Assembly (NCBI RefSeq): GCF_000472905.1 | Contig: NZ_AXAR01000016.1 | Location: 1 to 64,000 of the forward strand | Direction of reading: 5' to 3' | Origin: Alicyclobacillus pomorum DSM 14955 | GTDB taxonomy: Bacteria; Bacillota; Bacilli; Alicyclobacillales; Alicyclobacillaceae | DNA: 64,000 nucleotides | In this document: positions 46,884 through 56,327 of the stretch, piece after piece | Layout: every line of letters starts with the position of its first letter | How positions within the stretch are numbered: the stretch's first letter is position 1 | Program-made: the position numbers and the translations under genes | Notes under the pieces: generated by a model | The model's input: the letters and a program-made list of their open reading frames with translations, nothing else | The model's database searches: none | What the model was told of the DNA's origin: nothing

Positions 46884-48260
46884 TCATTTCATGTTGGCTA
46901 AACGAAATGCGTATTCCATGGGACGCGAAAAGGCAAGGTCAACAATCTCTTGTCGTCCCTTTTCGGTGGTTGGCGACTTCCAGGGCTTTGAGTTGACCTC
47001 AATAATCCAGACGTGCCCTTTGTCGTCAAGGCCGACATCAATCCCCAGCTCACCAAACATTTTCCCGGACTGCTCCTCAATCACTTCTGTTACGAGACTC
47101 GATACCTTGCGGATGAGACGACGGCAACGGATGCGCTTATCTTCGCTGGCGTAGAGCTCTTTTAACACCGTATCCACCAGCAAGGCCTCGCCGCCGCTGC
47201 TGAGATTGGACGTAAAATCACCGGGTTGCGCAACGCGAGCAAACATTTTCGTCCGCCTCCACTCTCCTCGACCATCTCGTTGCAGGACGATACGGACATC
47301 GAATGGGCGGTTGTGATACGTCGCCAGCGAAATACCCTCCTGAATCAAATACGGACGTGACCGCAAGCGGGGACGGACCGCTTCCACAACGCTTTCCAGC
47401 GTCGATACCCGTCCTGTCGACTTGCCAGTTTGTTGTTTGACTTCATACGTTAACGCCCCGTCCGGGTACCGAGCAATCCGAATGATACCCAGTCCCAGAC
47501 TTCCGTGGACCGGTTTGAGAAAAATCATAGCGTGTTGTTTCAGGAACTGAACGATGTCCGTTCCTTTTGTATATTTGACAGTTTGCGGGACGTACGGGCG
47601 CGTGCGCCGGTCTCCCGTGAGCCACTCGTGAACCTGCCATTTGTCAAAAAAACCGTCGTTGAAAATTCGGTGTGCGTAAATTTTACTCAGTCGTACGCGT
47701 TGCTCAAGATACTTGGGGTCCCGCTCCACTTTGCGGGAGATCACCTGGTCGTAAATGGCATCGGGAAATGGCAGGTCCAATACGGTCCACTGACCTGCTT
47801 CCAGCACGTACCCCTTCACCTGCTCCTTGGCAAAGTCTACGTCCTGGATGCGAAACAGGTACACCAACGCACCGAGGCGTGCCCCGGCCTCGACCATTTT
47901 TTGAAGCCCCGGCAGTTGCTTGGTGTTTTTCAGTTGTTTCTTTTTCGAATCCCACTTGGGATTACAAAGAATGCCGATGGTCGGTCCGATGTGCAGTCCC
48001 GAAGTCGTCATCTCAGCCGATACCAAGTCCGATGACACGTTCAGCATCACCTGTCTCGATAGACCATCACTCAACCACACCGTGTTCGCGGGAACCGCCG
48101 GGTCCAAAAAGAGGACCGCTTCAGCCGAATGCCACCCAAAGAAACAACGGTATCTGCGCCCTTCCGTCGCATTCAGGAGTTGCGAGGAGCTCGGGTGAAC
48201 TCGAATCAGCGGGTTCGGGCTGTGAAACACAGCAATCCGAATCTTTTGGTCAACTCCCAT
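46884..48260 (-). CDS. YheC/YheD-family ATP-grasp protein
   Basis: 458 residues. The N-terminal YheC-type domain includes GPTIGILCNPKWD and DAIYDQVISRKVE; the ATP-grasp part has MIFLKPVHGSLGLGIIRI, NRPFDVRIVLQRDGRGEW and KMFGELGIDVGLDDKGHVWIIEVNSKPWKS. It is paralogous to the genes at 44001 and 48276. All are on one strand with gaps under 40 bases. Product localisation to the developing spore coat is inferred from the family and from cotE upstream. Confidence 0.87.
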   Translation of the reverse strand: MGVDQKIRIAVFHSPNPLIRVHPSSSQLLNATEGRRYRCFFGWHSAEAVLFLDPAVPANTVWLSDGLSRQVMLNVSSDLVSAEMTTSGLHIGPTIGILCNPKWDSKKKQLKNTKQLPGLQKMVEAGARLGALVYLFRIQDVDFAKEQVKGYVLEAGQWTVLDLPFPDAIYDQVISRKVERDPKYLEQRVRLSKIYAHRIFNDGFFDKWQVHEWLTGDRRTRPYVPQTVKYTKGTDIVQFLKQHAMIFLKPVHGSLGLGIIRIARYPDGALTYEVKQQTGKSTGRVSTLESVVEAVRPRLRSRPYLIQEGISLATYHNRPFDVRIVLQRDGRGEWRRTKMFARVAQPGDFTSNLSSGGEALLVDTVLKELYASEDKRIRCRRLIRKVSSLVTEVIEEQSGKMFGELGIDVGLDDKGHVWIIEVNSKPWKSPTTEKGRQEIVDLAFSRPMEYAFRLANMK

Positions 48261-48275
48261 GTGCGGGGGCTCCTT

Positions 48276-49472
48276 TCACTGATGGGATCCAGCGGATATC
48301 CCGTTCGCCCTGATAGCATATTCAACGAGACAATGGAGTGACATTTCGCGGATATTCCCTGGCAGAGATCTCAGCATCCGCCTACCCGGCGTCGGATTGA
48401 CCTCGAACACCACAACCTCCCCTGAGTTTCGCAGTGCGAGATCAATTCCAACCTCAGCGAAAGGCCCATACAGGCGCTGTAATCGCTTCGCAACCGCCAG
48501 TGCTACCCTATCCACAGCCGCAATGACTTCGTCGATGTGGTGCGGGGAGACGTGCGCGACCGCCTGTTCCGCCGGAACCGCACGACCTCCTGTGTGAATG
48601 TTGGTCGTCACGGACTTGACATCCCCTATCCTCGCCACACGCGCCATCACCTCCATGTCGTGCGTACATTGGATGAGCCACCGAAAATCAAACGGACGCC
48701 CCTCTCGCGTACGTGGAACGCGAATGGTCTCCTGGACAAGACAGCGTTGAAATCCCGTTGCCCGCCAAAATCGGTCGAAGTCAGCAGCAGTAGGAAGTTC
48801 TCGCTCCACAACCTCTACATCGTGCAGATTCGACCTTCCACTGCGTTTCACGCGCCGCTCCCAGATTGCCAATGGCATCTGGTTCACTAGGTACAAGCGG
48901 AAGATGGACACGCCCCGGGCTCCGTTCAGAGGTTTTACGTAAATGTCACCGTATTGATGAAGAAGGCGGTGAACCTCGTCCTTCGATTGCACGAAGTGCG
49001 TTCCGGGCAGGTGATCCCGAAGTTGTGCGGACTCCGACATCTTGCGGTAGAACACCCATTTGTTACTGCAGGTGAGCGGTAGAGTATGTAAACACCCTTC
49101 CGCGTTGAAGTAATTCAAATCCTCGGTGACGATGCGGGGGGCCACGTTCCGAGAGGTACCTGACCTCCGCAACACGACACCGGGCAAGGAGACGTCGGCG
49201 GACTGCCACCGCTTGGTCGCGGAATGCCACCGCCAGCCCCGTCCAGTTCGACGGTACCCGGGTGGTAGCACCGCCACGTCCATTCCTCGTTCGTCGGCAT
49301 ACGCCGCCAGTTCTGCAAACATCCTCGTTTGTTCTCCGAACATCCGCTTGGCATCGGGCCTGCACTCGGCATAAAGGCCAAGCGAAGGTCTGTTCCCCTG
49401 CCGGACCGCCAACTTTGAAACGTTCAACTTGAGCCCAGTTGTGCTGCGTGGTACGCTATCCCGCGTCCCCAT
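48276..49472 (-). CDS. YheC/YheD-family ATP-grasp protein
   Basis: 398 residues. ATP-grasp motifs: DIYVKPLNGARGVSIFRL, GRPFDFRWLIQCTHDMEVMARVARIG and FAEVGIDLALRNSGEVVVFEVNPTPGRRML. The N-terminal part (SLGLYAECRPDAKRMFGEQTRMFAEL) differs from the other two paralogues, so the substrate may differ. First gene of the ligase run, 18 bases after a terminator that closes cotE; AAGGAGTGG precedes the ATG. A separate promoter was not identified in the short gap, so partial read-through from cotE is possible. Confidence 0.85.
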   Translation of the reverse strand: MGTRDSVPRSTTGLKLNVSKLAVRQGNRPSLGLYAECRPDAKRMFGEQTRMFAELAAYADERGMDVAVLPPGYRRTGRGWRWHSATKRWQSADVSLPGVVLRRSGTSRNVAPRIVTEDLNYFNAEGCLHTLPLTCSNKWVFYRKMSESAQLRDHLPGTHFVQSKDEVHRLLHQYGDIYVKPLNGARGVSIFRLYLVNQMPLAIWERRVKRSGRSNLHDVEVVERELPTAADFDRFWRATGFQRCLVQETIRVPRTREGRPFDFRWLIQCTHDMEVMARVARIGDVKSVTTNIHTGGRAVPAEQAVAHVSPHHIDEVIAAVDRVALAVAKRLQRLYGPFAEVGIDLALRNSGEVVVFEVNPTPGRRMLRSLPGNIREMSLHCLVEYAIRANGISAGSHQ

Positions 49473-49489
49473 CTAGCGCCACTCCTTGC

Positions 49490-49515
49490 AACAAAAACGG
49501 GGCGTTTCCGCCCCG
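49490..49515 (-). terminator. Intrinsic terminator after cotE
   Basis: CGGGGCG (49498-49504) and CGCCCCG (49509-49515) form the stem; on the minus strand TTTTTGTTGC follows. Confidence 0.85.
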
Positions 49516-49553
49516 CCTTCGCCCACCGATTGGTCTGTTGCTGCCCGTGGGTG

Positions 49554-50093
49554 TTAGTCTTCAATCTCCACTTCTTCCAGCAGATCTTCCTCGTCCTCGA
49601 TGAAGTCTTCATCCTTCTTGTCGATAACGTCACACGTAACGACACACAGTTTCGTACGACCGAGCACTTCTACGCCGAGTTCCTTCTCCACGCGCACCAA
49701 GATTTCAGAACCATTGCCGGTGACGGTGGCGTCGAGACAATTCGGACTTTGCAACACGCGAATATCCACTTCACGCGAGTCGCGGTCGCAGTTCGTATCC
49801 AGGTCCCGAAGCGCAATTTGCTCCACGTAAGACACGGTGTCCTTGGCGACTGCAGTTTCGGAGTTCCCGTTGTACGAGTACCACACGTTGACGTCGAAGC
49901 GCCCGTGCACCTCCACGTAGTCGCCCACCAATTCCGCTTCGAACGAGTGGTTCATGACCCAGCAACCACCAATTGTCGTTGGCCGATTTGCCGGGCGAAT
50001 GGTGTATGTGGTCTGCGAGTACTTGCTGCCACGGCCGCAAACCGCGTGGGCCATGATTTCGCGGTAACTCAGATCTTTGTTTGAGAGCACCAT
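49554..50093 (-). CDS. cotE: Outer spore coat morphogenetic protein CotE
   Basis: 179 residues, the family length (181 in B. subtilis). YREIMAHAVCGRGSKYSQTTYTI and GCWVMNHSFEAELVGDYVEVHGRFDVNVWYSYN are conserved CotE segments; the tail is highly acidic (DEDFIEDEEDLLEEVEIED). CotE directs outer coat assembly. In B. subtilis it lies between ricA and mutS; here it is displaced beyond miaB next to coat-type ligase genes. ATG at 50093 behind GAGGAGG is the start. Confidence 0.95.
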   Translation of the reverse strand: MVLSNKDLSYREIMAHAVCGRGSKYSQTTYTIRPANRPTTIGGCWVMNHSFEAELVGDYVEVHGRFDVNVWYSYNGNSETAVAKDTVSYVEQIALRDLDTNCDRDSREVDIRVLQSPNCLDATVTGNGSEILVRVEKELGVEVLGRTKLCVVTCDVIDKKDEDFIEDEEDLLEEVEIED

Positions 50094-50340
50094 GCGGCTA
50101 CCTCCTCTTGAACTCACAGGCCCTGGGCAGTTTCGCGCGCCTGTGCACCCGCCCAGCCCTGTTGTACTGCATGAGTATGCGTGGCGGCGTTCATTGGTGC
50201 AGTGCGCGCAACACCCCTGTATGGGGTCCTGCCCTACCAGCCGCCCATCTCGTTACGCAACATCGTATGCATTTGTCACCGCACGTGTCATGGAGAGAAC
50301 CGACACATGGAAAAATCGGGCTTGACCGCGGCTTGGTACA
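50094..50340. other. Upstream region of cotE
   Basis: No gene is supported. It should hold the sporulation promoter(s) of cotE; no sigma-E or sigma-K promoter could be assigned with confidence. Confidence 0.4.
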
Positions 50341-50368
50341 CAAAAATGCCCTGGCCAATGCCAGGGCA
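50341..50368 (-). terminator. Intrinsic terminator after the dipeptidase gene
   Basis: TGCCCTGGC (50347-50355) and GCCAGGGCA (50360-50368) form the stem; TTTTTG follows on the minus strand. Confidence 0.88.
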
Positions 50369-50422
50369 CGCCAAGGCGTATCCAAGTACATATCATTGAG
50401 CTCGGAATGATGCGGACGATGA

Positions 50423-51370
50423 TTACGAAAGCGTGCGTTGCAAAAATGATTCGAAGTTTTGAAACAGAATCTTCTCTGCCAGTGCTGATCCGTAACGTTT
50501 CCGAATGAGATCCGCGAACCGCCGGTAGTCTCCAGCATCGGACAAACCCGGCATCGGATGAGACGTTCCATCAAAGTCCGAACCAAATCCGACATAGTCT
50601 TCGCCGCCCAACTGGAGCACGTGGTCCAGGTGCAACAACAACTGATCTACTGTCACGTCTGCCGGCTTCCCCACAAAACTCCCCTCAAACACCAACCCCA
50701 TCCATCCTTCGCGGCGAAACAATTCGCGAATGACGTCGTCCGTCAGATTGCGGGGGTGAGGATGGATTGAGCGACAGTTCGCGTGAGATGCCATCAATGG
50801 CCCCGATGTGCGGTCAAACAGATCTGCAATACCCCGGTCTGACAAATGCGACAGATCTACCCACATGCCAAGTCGGTGAGCCTCACGCACGACAGCCAGT
50901 CCATGCGCGGTCAGCCCCCCTCCCCGCGGTTCCCGGCAACCGTCGCAAAGCTCGTTCGCATCATTCCAAGTCAAACCAATGCCCCGAACGCCGAGTCGGT
51001 GCAGAGTGCGTAACATCTCAGGTTGTCCACGGAGGCATCCGCCCCCTTCCAAAGACAACAACCCCGCCATTACGCCCTCGCGCCGCGCACCATGCAAGTC
51101 CGCCAGATCCCGAACCGGGCGCAACACAGCGTCGCGAACGACGCGTTCGTAAAACAGATCTATCTGCCGCAGCACAATCTCCAACTGGTACTGCGAGGGT
51201 AAGCTCGGCGACACGAACAAGGCAAAAACCTGAGTTGCTATGCCGGCACTCATTAATCGTTCAGCACTGGCCTGTAACGGAGAGGGACCGTAAAAGTCGC
51301 AACCTTCGCGTTCCATCCGATACAGCACGTCAACGTGAGCATCCGCAATCCAGGAAGTGTGCTCGCTCAT
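50423..51370 (-). CDS. M19-family membrane dipeptidase (renal dipeptidase type)
   Basis: 315 residues with the M19 metal sites: ADAHVDVLYRM (H-x-D), LSLEGGGCL (bridging Glu), WVDLSHLSD, ASHANCRSIHPHPRNLTDDVI (His ligands) and VGFGSDFDG. Hydrolyses dipeptides, possibly including D-amino acid or cell-wall derived ones. There is no signal peptide, so a cytosolic site is likely. ATG overlaps the spoVS stop (ATGA), so the two are translated together. Role in sporulation is inference from this coupling. Confidence 0.9.
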   Translation of the reverse strand: MSEHTSWIADAHVDVLYRMEREGCDFYGPSPLQASAERLMSAGIATQVFALFVSPSLPSQYQLEIVLRQIDLFYERVVRDAVLRPVRDLADLHGARREGVMAGLLSLEGGGCLRGQPEMLRTLHRLGVRGIGLTWNDANELCDGCREPRGGGLTAHGLAVVREAHRLGMWVDLSHLSDRGIADLFDRTSGPLMASHANCRSIHPHPRNLTDDVIRELFRREGWMGLVFEGSFVGKPADVTVDQLLLHLDHVLQLGGEDYVGFGSDFDGTSHPMPGLSDAGDYRRFADLIRKRYGSALAEKILFQNFESFLQRTLS

Positions 51371-51627
51371 CGCGGCTCCACGATTAACTTAATCGCGGTG
51401 CGCTCCTCACCGTCAATGACTATATCCGTAAAAGCGGGCACACAAATCAAATCAACGCCGCTGGGTGCGACAAATCCCCGTGCAATCGCCACAGCCTTCA
51501 CCGCTTGATTCAATGCACCGGCCCCGATGGCTTGAATTTCAGCGGTGCCGCGTTCGCGAAGTACTCCTGCCAAAGCGCCTGCTACGGAATTTGGGTTTGA
51601 TTTTGCCGATACCTTTAATACATCCAC
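51367..51627 (-). CDS. spoVS: Stage V sporulation protein S
   Basis: 86 residues, exactly the usual length, of the very conserved SpoVS/Alba-like family: LKVSAKSNPNSVAGALAGVL, AEIQAIGAGALNQAVKAVAI, ARGFVAPSGVDLICVPAFTD. Needed for septation and coat steps of sporulation. GTG at 51627 lies behind AAGGAGGT; a longer frame to 51654 has no such site. It follows ymdB, as in B. subtilis, with about 180 bases between. Confidence 0.97.
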   Translation of the reverse strand: MDVLKVSAKSNPNSVAGALAGVLRERGTAEIQAIGAGALNQAVKAVAIARGFVAPSGVDLICVPAFTDIVIDGEERTAIKLIVEPR

Positions 51628-51807
51628 CCTAAGGCGACCTCCTTCGATGACCACGGGACTGGACTAGCACACTATATGAATATTCGCTGCTTACTGATAT
51701 ATTCCTCTGACATTTACGCGGTGACAAGCAGAAGCTTGCAGAGGTCTTCCTCGCGATTCACAGGTGCTGTCCAACCACACTTCCCAATCCCAGTACGGCG
51801 TCCGTTC

Positions 51808-52584
51808 CTACTCCACTACCCGAATACGCCGGATGGAGGTGGCCCGACCCGTTTCATCCGATAGCTCCAACAAGACCGCACAAAATTGCCTCGGTCCATC
51901 GGCAACCTGAAATCGGACAGGCATGTGCGTCAGCATCTTCTGCAGCACCAGTTTTCTATCAATCCCCAAAATACCGTCGTTCGGACCCACCATCCCAACG
52001 TCCGTGATAAAGCCTGTGCCTGCTGGAAGCACGCGCTCGTCGGCCGTTTGAACGTGCGTATGAGTGCCAATCACCGCTGACACTCTGCCATCTAGATACC
52101 AACCCATGGCAATTTTCTCCGACGTTGTTTCAGCATGCACGTCTACCACTACGTGGCGAATCTCAGGGTACGCTTCGAGGATTTTGTCCACCGTCCGGAA
52201 CGGACAGTCGAGCTGACTCAGGAACGTCCTTCCCATCACGTTAATGACCAGTACCGACATCCCTCTCACATTGCACACAGTAAAGCCTCGACCTGGCGTT
52301 CCGTCTGGGTAATTTGCAGGGCGAACAATGCGCGCATCACTGTCGATAAACTGCAGCAGCTCTTTCTGATCCCAGGTGTGGTTCCCGAGCGTAATCAACT
52401 CGACCCCGATGTCATACAGGTATTCTGCTGCGGCGCTGTTCAATCCTTTTCCGTGCGTCGCGTTTTCCCCATTTGCAATGACAAGGTCCGGTTCCTCCTT
52501 CGGAATCAAGTCCCTCAGACAATCGGCCGCGAACTCTTGACCTGGGCGACCCACGATGTCTCCAATAAACAGTACTCTCACCAT
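51808..52584 (-). CDS. ymdB: YmdB metallophosphoesterase (TIGR00282)
   Basis: 258 residues: FIGDIVGRPG, IANGENATHGKGLN, ITLGNHTWDQKEL, VVDVHAETTSEK and VIGTHTHVQTADE carry the di-metal ligands of the calcineurin-like fold. B. subtilis YmdB is a cyclic nucleotide phosphodiesterase that steers biofilm and motility and lies downstream of rny. Here a terminator separates it from rny. GGAGGTGCA precedes the ATG. Confidence 0.94.
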   Translation of the reverse strand: MVRVLFIGDIVGRPGQEFAADCLRDLIPKEEPDLVIANGENATHGKGLNSAAAEYLYDIGVELITLGNHTWDQKELLQFIDSDARIVRPANYPDGTPGRGFTVCNVRGMSVLVINVMGRTFLSQLDCPFRTVDKILEAYPEIRHVVVDVHAETTSEKIAMGWYLDGRVSAVIGTHTHVQTADERVLPAGTGFITDVGMVGPNDGILGIDRKLVLQKMLTHMPVRFQVADGPRQFCAVLLELSDETGRATSIRRIRVVE

Positions 52585-52626
52585 TGCACCTCCAGATGGA
52601 CGCCCAGCTTTCCATGCCGCATCGAA

Positions 52627-52659
52627 AAAATAGAGTAGCCAAGGCGGCTACTCTATTTT
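52627..52659 (-). terminator. Intrinsic terminator at the end of rny
   Basis: AAAATAGAGTAGCC (52627-52640) and GGCTACTCTATTTT (52646-52659) pair perfectly; a TTTTTT run is part of the minus-strand 3' arm and flank. It overlaps the rny stop codon region. Confidence 0.85.
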
Positions 52660-54194
52660 GCGTATTCCACGGCTCTAGTTTCTCGAATGACTGTTACTTT
52701 GATTTGTCCTGGATAGTCCAATTCATTTTCAATCTTCTTGGAAATCTGTTTCGCAATTCGAACCGACTCTGCGTCGTCAATCATGTCAGGCTTCACAATG
52801 ATACGCACCTCACGGCCAGCCTGGATGGCATACGACTTTTCCACACCTTCGAACGACTCCGCAATGGACTCTAACTTTTCGAGGCGCTTCATGTAAATAT
52901 CCAGCGTTTCGCGCCGCGCACCTGGACGAGCTGCGGAAATGGCATCCGCTGCAGCCACAATCACGGACACAGCTGAACTGAACTCGACATCGCCGTGGTG
53001 GGCCGCAATCGCGTTGATGACCACCGGGTTCTCACGATACCGGCGTGCGAGATCCACACCAATTTCTACGTGCGAACCTTCCACCTCGTGGGTCACGGCC
53101 TTTCCAATGTCGTGCAACAGACCGCCGCGCTTTGCCAAATTTACGTCCAACCCGAGTTCCGAAGCCATCAAACCAGCCAAGTGCGCAACTTCCACCGAAT
53201 GCTTGAGCACGTTTTGACCGTAACTTGTTCGAAATCTCAGGCGTCCGAGCAGTTTCACCAAATCGGGATGCATCCCGTGAACACCCGTCTCAAATATCGC
53301 TTGTTCGCCTTCTTCACGAATCAAGTCATCGATGTCCCGACGGGCCTTTTCAACCATTTCTTCAATGCGGGCGGGGTGAATTCGTCCGTCCGCCACCAGG
53401 CGCTCCAAGGCAACTTTGGCCACTTCCCTGCGTACGGGATCAAAGCCTGACAAGATCACCGCTTCCGGTGTATCGTCGATAATCAAATCAATCCCAGTGA
53501 GGGTTTCAAGAGTTCGAATATTTCGTCCCTCGCGACCAATAATGCGCCCTTTCATCTCGTCGTTTGGCAAGTTCACAACCGATACAGTGATTTCCGCTGC
53601 GTGATCCGCAGCACACCGCTGCACTGCCGTCGCGATGATGTCACGCGCTTTCTTTTCCGCTTCCTGACGTGCTTCCTGTTCGATTTCTTTCATCAGGACA
53701 GCCGCGTCGTGGCGACTCTCACGTTCCACCGCCGATAAGATCAACTCACGTGCAGCTTCTTGCGTCAAACCTGAAATTCGTTCCAGTTCCTTCACCTGAC
53801 GCTGATGAAGGGTCTCAATGTCTGCCTGCTTTTCTTCCAATTGCCGCTCTTTCTCTCGCAGCATTTCAGACCGCTTGTCGAGCGCTTCGAGCTTTTTGTC
53901 GATGGTTTCTTCCTTCTGTAAGATCCGTCGCTCCAGCTTTTGCAATTCGGCGCGTCGCTCCCGCCCCTCGCGCTCTGCTTCCTGGCGGATTTTATGCGCC
54001 TCATCCTTCGCCTCAAGCAACATCTCTTTCTGTTTCGCTTCTACATCTTTCTGCGCGGATTCAATAATGTGTAGGGCACGCGCCTCCGCGGAGCCAATTT
54101 TTGCTTCGGCGATGGACTTACGTACCACATACCCAATTCCAGAACCAACTAGAAACGCCAAAACCACAACGATGATCCACAACAGTGGTCCCAT
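52653..54194 (-). CDS. rny: Ribonuclease Y
   Basis: 513 residues: N-terminal membrane anchor ([21 protein letters not shown], about 4-24), a long coiled coil (to about 200), a KH domain ([19 protein letters not shown]) and an HD domain with [11 protein letters not shown]. RNase Y starts mRNA decay at the membrane in Bacillota. RicA in this window is a known specificity factor of it. ATG at 54194 behind GGGAGG is chosen. Confidence 0.97.
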   Translation of the reverse strand: MGPLLWIIVVVLAFLVGSGIGYVVRKSIAEAKIGSAEARALHIIESAQKDVEAKQKEMLLEAKDEAHKIRQEAEREGRERRAELQKLERRILQKEETIDKKLEALDKRSEMLREKERQLEEKQADIETLHQRQVKELERISGLTQEAARELILSAVERESRHDAAVLMKEIEQEARQEAEKKARDIIATAVQRCAADHAAEITVSVVNLPNDEMKGRIIGREGRNIRTLETLTGIDLIIDDTPEAVILSGFDPVRREVAKVALERLVADGRIHPARIEEMVEKARRDIDDLIREEGEQAIFETGVHGMHPDLVKLLGRLRFRTSYGQNVLKHSVEVAHLAGLMASELGLDVNLAKRGGLLHDIGKAVTHEVEGSHVEIGVDLARRYRENPVVINAIAAHHGDVEFSSAVSVIVAAADAISAARPGARRETLDIYMKRLEKLESIAESFEGVEKSYAIQAGREVRIIVKPDMIDDAESVRIAKQISKKIENELDYPGQIKVTVIRETRAVEYAK

Positions 54195-54308
54195 GAAAAC
54201 TGCCTCCCTGCTCACCCCTGACACGACGTGTCAGGGTGTTACAACGACTTCGAGCTAGAGGCCGTAAATGATACGCAGTTTGATTTTATATTTTTGTGCC
54301 AAACGTTG

Positions 54309-54974
54309 TCAAGAAAGGTCCCCGTCCTCATCTTCAGCGCTGGACACTGCGTCGAGCACTTGATAAATCAGCGACATCGGGAATCCTTTTCTATGCAAGA
54401 AAGCACCGACCTTGTCGCGTCGGCGCGCAGGAACCTCCCCGCGGTACTTCCTCCATTGGCGAACTGCCAACGCCATGGCGACCGAACATTCGTCGTGACG
54501 TGCGCTCTGCCTGAGGACCTCCTCAGCCACAGATGCTGCAATCCCCCTCTGTCGCAACTTCCACAGCAATTCCTTCCGGCTGAGCCGCGTTCCTTTCGCC
54601 TCGACAAACTGCTGGGCGTATTGCACGTCATCGATGTAGCGCAACGATTCCAGCTCTTGAACAATGGACGTGGCCATGTCCGTCGAACATTGTAGCCTCT
54701 GCAGGTAGCGGATGACCTCGGACTTCGTGCGTGGGCGAAAGCGCAGGTAATTCAGGGCTTTGTGGTAAAACAAAGCCCTGATGCTACCCTCTTCTAATTG
54801 CTTCAACTGCTCTGCGCTAAGCGAACTGTTCACGCGCAGGTTATAGTCAACAAAATCTTTGAGGAAAACGTCGAGCGTGGCGTGTTCCGCAAACCGAAGC
54901 CGTATCAAGTCGGGTGCGCCCGGAATCTCCTCATAACCGACGAGCATGTCCACCTGTGCGGTGTCATTCGTCAA
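54309..54974 (-). CDS. recX: Regulatory protein RecX
   Basis: 221 residues of three-helix repeats: [89 protein letters not shown]. RecX modulates RecA filaments. TTG at 54974 overlaps the last codons of recA and has GAGGTG upstream, so it is coupled to recA. A terminator was not seen between it and rny. Confidence 0.93.
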   Translation of the reverse strand: MTNDTAQVDMLVGYEEIPGAPDLIRLRFAEHATLDVFLKDFVDYNLRVNSSLSAEQLKQLEEGSIRALFYHKALNYLRFRPRTKSEVIRYLQRLQCSTDMATSIVQELESLRYIDDVQYAQQFVEAKGTRLSRKELLWKLRQRGIAASVAEEVLRQSARHDECSVAMALAVRQWRKYRGEVPARRRDKVGAFLHRKGFPMSLIYQVLDAVSSAEDEDGDLS

Positions 54975-56007
54975 AGTCGAACACCTCGTCGTCTTCCACC
55001 GCAGTCACTGGGACCGGACTGCCGAGTTGAAACGCTTCGCGGATCTTGCGTTCGATTTCTTCGGCCAGCTCGGGATGTTCCTTCAAGAACTGCTTAGCAT
55101 TTTCACGTCCCTGGCCCAACCGTTCGTCGTTGTAGGAATACCAGGCACCACTTTTTTGAATAACGTCAATCTCTGTCGCGATGTCAATCATGCTGCCTTC
55201 CCGTGAGATCCCTTCACCGAACATGATGTCCACTTCCGCTTGTTTGAACGGAGGTGCCACTTTGTTCTTGACCACCTTAATCTTCGTGCGGTGACCGACC
55301 ACGTCATTGCCCTGTTTAATCGCTTCACCACGGCGTACTTCCAGTCGCACGGACGCGTAAAACTTTAAGGCTCGACCGCCAGTTGTCGTTTCCGGATTTC
55401 CGAACATGACACCTACTTTTTCACGTAATTGGTTGATGAAAATCGCCATGGTCTTCGACTTGCTGATGGCACCCGCCAGTTTCCGCAACGCTTGGGACAT
55501 CAGACGCGCCTGCAAACCGACGTGAGAATCTCCCATTTCACCCTCGAGTTCATTCTTGGGCACGAGGGCAGCCACCGAGTCCACCACGATAATGTCCACA
55601 GCACCGCTGCGAACCAGGGCCTCTGCAATTTCCAGCGCCTGTTCTCCCGTATCCGGTTGGGAAATCAGCAACTCGTCAATGTTGACCCCTAACTTACTGG
55701 CGTACACAGGGTCGAGCGCGTGCTCTGCATCGATAAATGCCGCTTGGCCACCACGTTTCTGCACTTCCGCGACGGCGTGCAAGGCGACGGTCGTCTTACC
55801 GGACGACTCTGGACCATAAATTTCTATGATACGTCCACGCGGGAACCCTCCAACGCCGAGTGCAATGTCAAGTGCAATGGAACCAGACGGCACGGTTTCT
55901 ACGTTCATGCTGGCAGAAGCTTCGCCCAGCTTCATGATGGAGCCCTTTCCAAACTGCTTTTCAATTTGTTTCAGCGCAACTTCCAGCGCCGCGCGACGGT
56001 CGCTCAT
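54964..56007 (-). CDS. recA: Recombinase RecA
   Basis: 347 residues: [29 protein letters not shown] start, Walker [10 protein letters not shown] (about 65-73), [28 protein letters not shown] and loop L2 [20 protein letters not shown], with an acidic tail. It pairs homologous DNA and triggers LexA cleavage. ATG at 56007 follows AGGATGG. A LexA box in the promoter (56146-56159) marks SOS control. Confidence 0.98.
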   Translation of the reverse strand: MSDRRAALEVALKQIEKQFGKGSIMKLGEASASMNVETVPSGSIALDIALGVGGFPRGRIIEIYGPESSGKTTVALHAVAEVQKRGGQAAFIDAEHALDPVYASKLGVNIDELLISQPDTGEQALEIAEALVRSGAVDIIVVDSVAALVPKNELEGEMGDSHVGLQARLMSQALRKLAGAISKSKTMAIFINQLREKVGVMFGNPETTTGGRALKFYASVRLEVRRGEAIKQGNDVVGHRTKIKVVKNKVAPPFKQAEVDIMFGEGISREGSMIDIATEIDVIQKSGAWYSYNDERLGQGRENAKQFLKEHPELAEEIERKIREAFQLGSPVPVTAVEDDEVFDFDE

Positions 56008-56105
56008 AAACACCATCCTATCTCGTATATGCATTCCTGCCATGGAATCCGAAACCCACATCGGTCCGCCTCCGGAATCCATCGATTACTTCGCCTTAGA
56101 GGCTT

Positions 56106-56151
56106 CCTTTCCTGCTTTCCATTGTACCAGCATTCATACAAAAGGCAAACG
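56106..56151 (-). promoter_or_regulatory. recA promoter
   Basis: On the minus strand TTGCCT is followed after 16 bases by TACAAT, a sigma-A-like pair whose -35 overlaps the LexA box. Limits given cover the region. Confidence 0.4.
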
Positions 56152-56159
56152 TTTGTTCG
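56146..56159. promoter_or_regulatory. LexA (SOS) box of recA
   Basis: CGAACAAACGTTTG on the minus strand, identical to box 3 of lexA. It overlaps the promoter -35 region of recA. Confidence 0.85.
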
Positions 56160-56174
56160 CTCTTGTTGCAAAGA

Positions 56175-56199
56175 GAAAACCGCCCTACGGACGGTTTTC
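56175..56199 (-). terminator. Intrinsic terminator after the DEAD-box helicase gene
   Basis: GAAAACCG (56175-56182) and CGGTTTTC (56192-56199) form the outer stem with GG/CC pairs inside; TCTTTGC follows on the minus strand. Confidence 0.7.
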
Positions 56200-56327
56200 C
56201 CTGGTGCAACTGCATCGAGCGACTTACAAAACGCCTGGTGTGTTTCCCCCATGCCGGAAACACAGTATATTGTCCTGAACCAACTGTTCGTCGCTATTGC
56301 AAGTCGCTGACATCATCGGACATCCCT

